From NCBI RefSeq assembly GCF_021730305.1, contig NZ_CP032674.1, positions 3,705,001 to 3,769,000 on the forward strand: a DNA stretch of 64,000 bases, given 5' to 3'. Positions within the stretch are counted from its first letter, which is position 1. Every line of letters starts with the position of its first letter. Positions 60,664 through 64,000 of the stretch are shown piece by piece. Source of the stretch: Xanthobacter sp. YC-JY1. Lineage in GTDB: Bacteria; Pseudomonadota; Alphaproteobacteria; Rhizobiales; Xanthobacteraceae. The notes beneath the pieces were generated by a model. That model saw only the letters and a list, made by a program, of their open reading frames with translations. It was not told the origin of the DNA and searched no databases. A program made the translations under genes and the position numbers.

Positions 60664-62241
60664 TCAGTCTCGCCGCTTCCAGGCGTCGTCCCAGGTGTCG
60701 AGCGACATGGGGAAGCTCGCCCCTGGCGGCCGCTCGGCTTCCCGCCGTCGCTCCTCAGCATGGATCGCTAGCGTGAGGTAGATGATCGCGGCCCGAGCGA
60801 GCTTGAGTTGGCGGCCGGTGCGGGCGGCGAGGTCTTCGAAGGAGAGGTCGAAGATGCCGGGCGCTGTCTCGGGGGACGGTGCGATCGAGACAGCTCGTAG
60901 AAACATATCGTGGACGCTGACGAATTTGTGCTCCAGGTGGTTGCGTAGCTCGTAGATCGCTTGGGCGTCGGGCTCGGTGACGTCCTTGAAGTCGTTCTCG
61001 AACACGTCTTTCGACAGCCAGAAGAGCCCGCGGAGCGGCCAGTTGGCGAGCCCGTCGAGGTTGGGGTGGAGGGCCTTGCCCCTACCCTTCACAAACCAGA
61101 GGTTCCGGAAGCTGACCTGCCGCTCCGGATGGCCGAGACCCAGGTAGGTGTTGAGGCAGAAGGCAACCTTGTCGAAGATCGAATATGCGCCGCGGAACGC
61201 CATCTTCAGACGCTCGACCGCGAAGCCGACGGCCGGATAGTCTAGGGTGTCGTAGACCTGCACGCCACGGTCGGCGAAGTGGACGCCGCTGGCGGTTAGA
61301 CCTTCCCAGCAAGCAAAACGGGCAGCCGCGTACTCCTGCTTGATCAGGTTGAAGTAGGCAATGACCGGCGGCGGACCGGGGCCGCCGTCCAAGCCGACGA
61401 CCGTGATGGAAGGCAGCATCATCACGTCGCGCGCCGCGATCTCGAATGTGCCGGCGTCATTCAGCGGGTTGATGAAGAGCCGGCGGGCGAGACACCAGCG
61501 GCGATATTCGCGTTCGCGGCGTCCTCGGCCTAGGGAATGGCCGTGAAGGTCCACTTCGACGGGGTTGGCGGTCAGGTACGCGTCGAGTGCCTGGGCGTGT
61601 TTCGCGAAGTAGTCCAGGGCGGGTTCGAGCCCATAGCTCTCGATGATGGCATTGGGGTCGATCGCACGGCGGAAAGCCTGGTGCGCGGCGGCAGCAAGGA
61701 CATAGTTGTGGCCGGGGTCATGCAGGCCGGCGGCATAGTGGGAAAGGCCGATGCCGCGATTGCCGTTGGCCATGGCCATGTTCGGGACCAGGGCGAGCGC
61801 TCGGTCCCAGACCTCGATGGCTTCGACGAACCGGCCGATGTGGTTGAGGATGTTGCCCAGATTGATAAGCGCCTGGGCGCGCTGGATCAAACCGAGACCT
61901 TCGAAGCCCTCGCTCGCCACCGCGCGCCGGAGCGCCAGCAGCTCCTGGTCGATCTCGTTCGAGTGCCAGGTCCAAGTCTGGTGGGTCAGCGACTGATGCC
62001 GTCGAATGCTCCAGAGGTTGGCGGTGAAATAGTGCCAGCGTGCACGATGGGTCGGGTCGAGGTCACGCACCTCTAAACTCGTTAGCACGGCCTCCGCTCG
62101 GTCCAAGCCTACGGCGCTCGCGGCTTCGGCACTGAGGTCCACCAACAGGGCGGCCAAGGTCATCGCATCGTTGTCGGACAGGCCCGTCGGGTCGATGGTC
62201 ATTAGCCTGGTGAGATCGGGGCTGTTCTCGAAGTCCGCCAT
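60664..62241 (-). CDS. TPR-like protein with LA2681-like HEPN domain
   Basis: The 525-residue protein has helical TPR-like repeats in the first 250 residues (LIQRAQALINLGNILNHIGR, FVEAIEVWDRALALVPNMAM). The C-terminal domain reads YSIFDKVAFCLNTYLGLGHP, FRNLWF and YELRNHLEHKFVSVHDMFLR. The R-N-x3-H motif (Arg 433) and the preceding IFDK and FRNLW segments match LA2681-like HEPN domains, candidate ribonucleases of defence or stress systems. It is divergent from the gene at 62296 with 54 bp between them, so the two may be co-controlled. Confidence 0.75.
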   Translation of the reverse strand: MADFENSPDLTRLMTIDPTGLSDNDAMTLAALLVDLSAEAASAVGLDRAEAVLTSLEVRDLDPTHRARWHYFTANLWSIRRHQSLTHQTWTWHSNEIDQELLALRRAVASEGFEGLGLIQRAQALINLGNILNHIGRFVEAIEVWDRALALVPNMAMANGNRGIGLSHYAAGLHDPGHNYVLAAAAHQAFRRAIDPNAIIESYGLEPALDYFAKHAQALDAYLTANPVEVDLHGHSLGRGRREREYRRWCLARRLFINPLNDAGTFEIAARDVMMLPSITVVGLDGGPGPPPVIAYFNLIKQEYAAARFACWEGLTASGVHFADRGVQVYDTLDYPAVGFAVERLKMAFRGAYSIFDKVAFCLNTYLGLGHPERQVSFRNLWFVKGRGKALHPNLDGLANWPLRGLFWLSKDVFENDFKDVTEPDAQAIYELRNHLEHKFVSVHDMFLRAVSIAPSPETAPGIFDLSFEDLAARTGRQLKLARAAIIYLTLAIHAEERRREAERPPGASFPMSLDTWDDAWKRRD

Positions 62242-62295
62242 GTTCGTTTTTTCGGGCCTGTCGTGACGCGCATCGCGTCTGCGATACCATGAGTC

Positions 62296-63183
62296 ATGGA
62301 TAGCGAATCAGATCTTTCCGACGTCGAGGCGCCGACGCCTTCTTTTGCCGAAGTCTGGCGGGGCCGCCGGGTCCATTGGCAGGACCGCAGCACCTGGTTC
62401 GGCGCGTTGGAAACGTGGCTCGAGAGAGAGTGGCGGCCGGGTGGCAAGGCCCGTCTCCAGAAGCGAAAGCTCGATCTCTGCTGGGACGACAGCGAATGGC
62501 TTGACGCTCTCGAGTGCCATGTGCAGCCGAGTGTGGAGACTTTGATCGAGGGGTTGGCGGATGAATTGGCGAAAGCGAAGCTACGGACCTTCTATGGCTG
62601 CCGCGTGCCGGATGCTGGCGTCTTCCATCGAGAGGGATTGCGGCGCAACGACCCGGCGGAGCTCGAAGCGCTGGCGCGCCGGTTGGTGGCAGAGCATGAC
62701 GACCTGGCATGGATGCGCCAGAATATCGAGGCGATAATCGCCGGCTTCGACGACCGGGAGCGCGACACCGGACGGCTCTATGTCTCCGCCGATGAGCGGC
62801 CGCAGCTCGACCACAGCGGCCACTATCTCCTCTTTGGTAGCGAGTGGCTTCAGTGCCTGCTCGGCCCGGGCGCTCGTCGCGCGTTGAAGCGGTATGGGAC
62901 GCCGACCGTAGTGGAAGTCGACCTACCCTTTGACTGGGCATCGGAGGAGACGCGTCGAGAATTCGCTCGGCATCTGCTGCAGGAGTGGACCCGGGTTTTC
63001 GTGACGGGGGAGACATTCTCGCCGGCCCTCGATTTCTCGGTGACCCTGCTACGGGACATTCCTGCCGAGATGGTGGTCGGACACTCGCATCCCAGGATGC
63101 TGAAGAACCCCTTCATGCAGTACCGCACGGAACGAACCGCCAATCCGACATGTCCGCACTGTGTGGGTAGCGCCAATGCATAG
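62296..63183 (+). CDS. Hypothetical protein divergent from LA2681-like gene
   Basis: The 295-residue protein begins MDSESDLSDVEAPTPSFAEV. Notable segments are KLRTFYGCRVPDAGVFHREG, GRLYVSADERPQLDHSGHYL, and a C-terminal CPHC (NPTCPHCVGSANA) that could bind metal. The YGCR, F/YHREG and GHYLLFGSEWL pattern recurs, as I recall, in uncharacterised proteins near defence genes, but I cannot name a fold. It shares a short divergent promoter with the LA2681-like gene, suggesting a two-gene unit. Confidence 0.55.
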   Translation: MDSESDLSDVEAPTPSFAEVWRGRRVHWQDRSTWFGALETWLEREWRPGGKARLQKRKLDLCWDDSEWLDALECHVQPSVETLIEGLADELAKAKLRTFYGCRVPDAGVFHREGLRRNDPAELEALARRLVAEHDDLAWMRQNIEAIIAGFDDRERDTGRLYVSADERPQLDHSGHYLLFGSEWLQCLLGPGARRALKRYGTPTVVEVDLPFDWASEETRREFARHLLQEWTRVFVTGETFSPALDFSVTLLRDIPAEMVVGHSHPRMLKNPFMQYRTERTANPTCPHCVGSANA

Positions 63184-63342
63184 GGGAAGACCCTCCCCTG
63201 GCCGACTGAGCCAGGACCGCCTGCGCAGTGACCGAACAAAAAGCCGGTCATTTCCGAACTCTGACAACTCGCGAACTTAACGGCGCGGATGTCCGCTCCC
63301 TGCGCTGAAGCCAATGACCGCTTCTGGCGCGCGTCTTCACCG

Positions 63343-64000
63343 TCACGCCTCTTCCAGCCGCGCCGCGTGCCAATCGATGTGGCTGGCCATGAAGGTCGAG
63401 ATGAAGAAATAGGAATGGTCGTAGCCCTCGCGCATATTGAGCGTGACGGGGATGCCCGCAGTCTGGCAGGCATCGACCAGCAGCTCCGGCCGAAGGCCCG
63501 TCTTCAGGAACGGATCCGCCGAGCCCTGATCGACAAGGAACTCCGGAAAGTGCTTGCCGTCCTCGATCAGCGCCACGGCGTCGTAGGAGCGCCACGCCAA
63601 CTTGTCATTGCCGAGATATTTCTCCAACGCCGGCCGTGACCAGTCCGCGGTCGATGGCTGGACGATCGGAGCGAAGGCGGAACAGCTCCTGAAGCGGTCG
63701 GGATGCTTCAGCGCGAAGGTAAGCGCGCCATGCCCACCCATCGAGTGGCCGAAAATGCCCTGCCGGCTCATATCCGCAGGAAACTCGGCGGCGATGAGCG
63801 CGGTGAGTTCCTCGACGATGTAGGAATACATCCGGTAGTGCGGCGCGTAGGGTTCCTGCGTCGCGTCCAGATAGAAGCCGGCACCGGAGCCGAACTGCCA
63901 ATTATCCGGCTCGTCCGCGACATGGGCGCCGCGCGGGCTGGTGTCGGGCGCCACGATGATGACGCCGCGCTCGGCCGCCGCCGCGCGATACTCGCCCTTC
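63343..64000 (-). CDS. fghA: S-formylglutathione hydrolase, C-terminal part
   Basis: About 218 residues are seen before the frame leaves the window at the right. It shows the esterase D/FGH pattern: VIIVAPDTSPRGAHVADEPD, NWQFGSGAGFYLDATQEPY, nucleophile Ser in GIFGHSMGGHGALTFALKHP, catalytic Asp in VDQGSADPFL and His in MREGYDHSYFFISTFMASHI. It hydrolyses S-formylglutathione to formate in glutathione-dependent formaldehyde detoxification. This is a chromosomal housekeeping or methylotrophy gene and marks the right edge of the accessory region. Confidence 0.95.
   Translation of the reverse strand, partial: KGEYRAAAAERGVIIVAPDTSPRGAHVADEPDNWQFGSGAGFYLDATQEPYAPHYRMYSYIVEELTALIAAEFPADMSRQGIFGHSMGGHGALTFALKHPDRFRSCSAFAPIVQPSTADWSRPALEKYLGNDKLAWRSYDAVALIEDGKHFPEFLVDQGSADPFLKTGLRPELLVDACQTAGIPVTLNMREGYDHSYFFISTFMASHIDWHAARLEEA

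Noticed and set aside
1-64000. CRISPR arrays and rRNA genes
   Set aside because: No regularly spaced repeats with unique spacers and no rRNA-like segments were seen on either strand.

Overview
The window is GC-rich DNA from an alphaproteobacterium, most likely a Hyphomicrobiales (Rhizobiales) soil or plant-associated bacterium. This is inferred from the codon usage, the NMT1-type and TRAP uptake operons, the FCD-type GntR, LacI and LysR catabolic regulators, and the alphaproteobacterial trb/DUF2274 conjugation locus. A Xanthobacteraceae-like host is plausible but not proven. The two ends look chromosomal: a class II aldolase start at the left and S-formylglutathione hydrolase at the right. 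Most of the stretch from about 13.6 to 63.2 kb is a layered accessory region full of scars.

Left part (1-13.6 kb). A catabolic locus on the minus strand runs enolase-superfamily enzyme, creatinase-like M24 protein, NMT1-type ABC importer (ATPase, permease, binding protein), an NAD(P)-binding dehydrogenase-like protein, an SDR, an FMN alpha-hydroxyacid oxidase and a RidA-like deaminase. A divergent GntR regulator and an opine-dehydrogenase-family enzyme complete it. Three promoters of this locus (enolase, gntR, opine dehydrogenase) share an operator made of two TGATCACA-type elements exactly 13 bp apart, so they probably form one regulon. A collapsed autotransporter gene sits upstream, and the locus ends in a deletion scar joining a dipicolinate-synthase-A-like start to the end of a VOC protein.

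Scar zone and island entry (13.6-27.6 kb). It holds remnants of a TM0106-type nuclease-helicase fused in frame to half a ParA, and a SIR2-like/Fic reading frame split by an intact IS3-family (IS407-like) element with a 4-bp target duplication. Next come a 46-bp tRNA-Arg(CCG) 3' tail (attachment site) with a tyrosine integrase, an HTH protein, and a restriction endonuclease/C5-methyltransferase/Vsr module. An AraC-SDR pair and a second IS407-like remnant close the zone.

Second catabolic locus (27.7-36.8 kb). It contains a TRAP transporter, a PEP-hydrolase-like TIM barrel, an SDR, a Gfo/Idh/MocA oxidoreductase, a LacI repressor and a divergent Tm-1-like protein. Three copies of one perfect 14-bp palindrome lie at the two relevant promoters, so the LacI protein probably controls both. 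A LysR gene ends inside the conjugation locus.

Conjugation locus (36.7-46.2 kb). trbBCDEJ, a trbK-like gene, trbLFGI and a DUF2274 gene are complete and tightly overlapping, but no TraG coupling protein or relaxase is present in the window.

Defence block (46.6-63.2 kb). In order: an unknown protein, a truncated SIR2-like gene, a Hachiman pair (HamA with a fused DUF4297-like nuclease domain, and HamB), scpB and PhnB fragments, and a Gabija pair (GajA, GajB). Then follow a HEPN-like protein, a CoiA-like nuclease with two ParS/MbcA-like C-terminal motifs, a second HEPN-like protein, IS1182-type remnants, an LA2681-like HEPN protein and an unknown protein. I saw no CRISPR array and no rRNA or complete tRNA gene.
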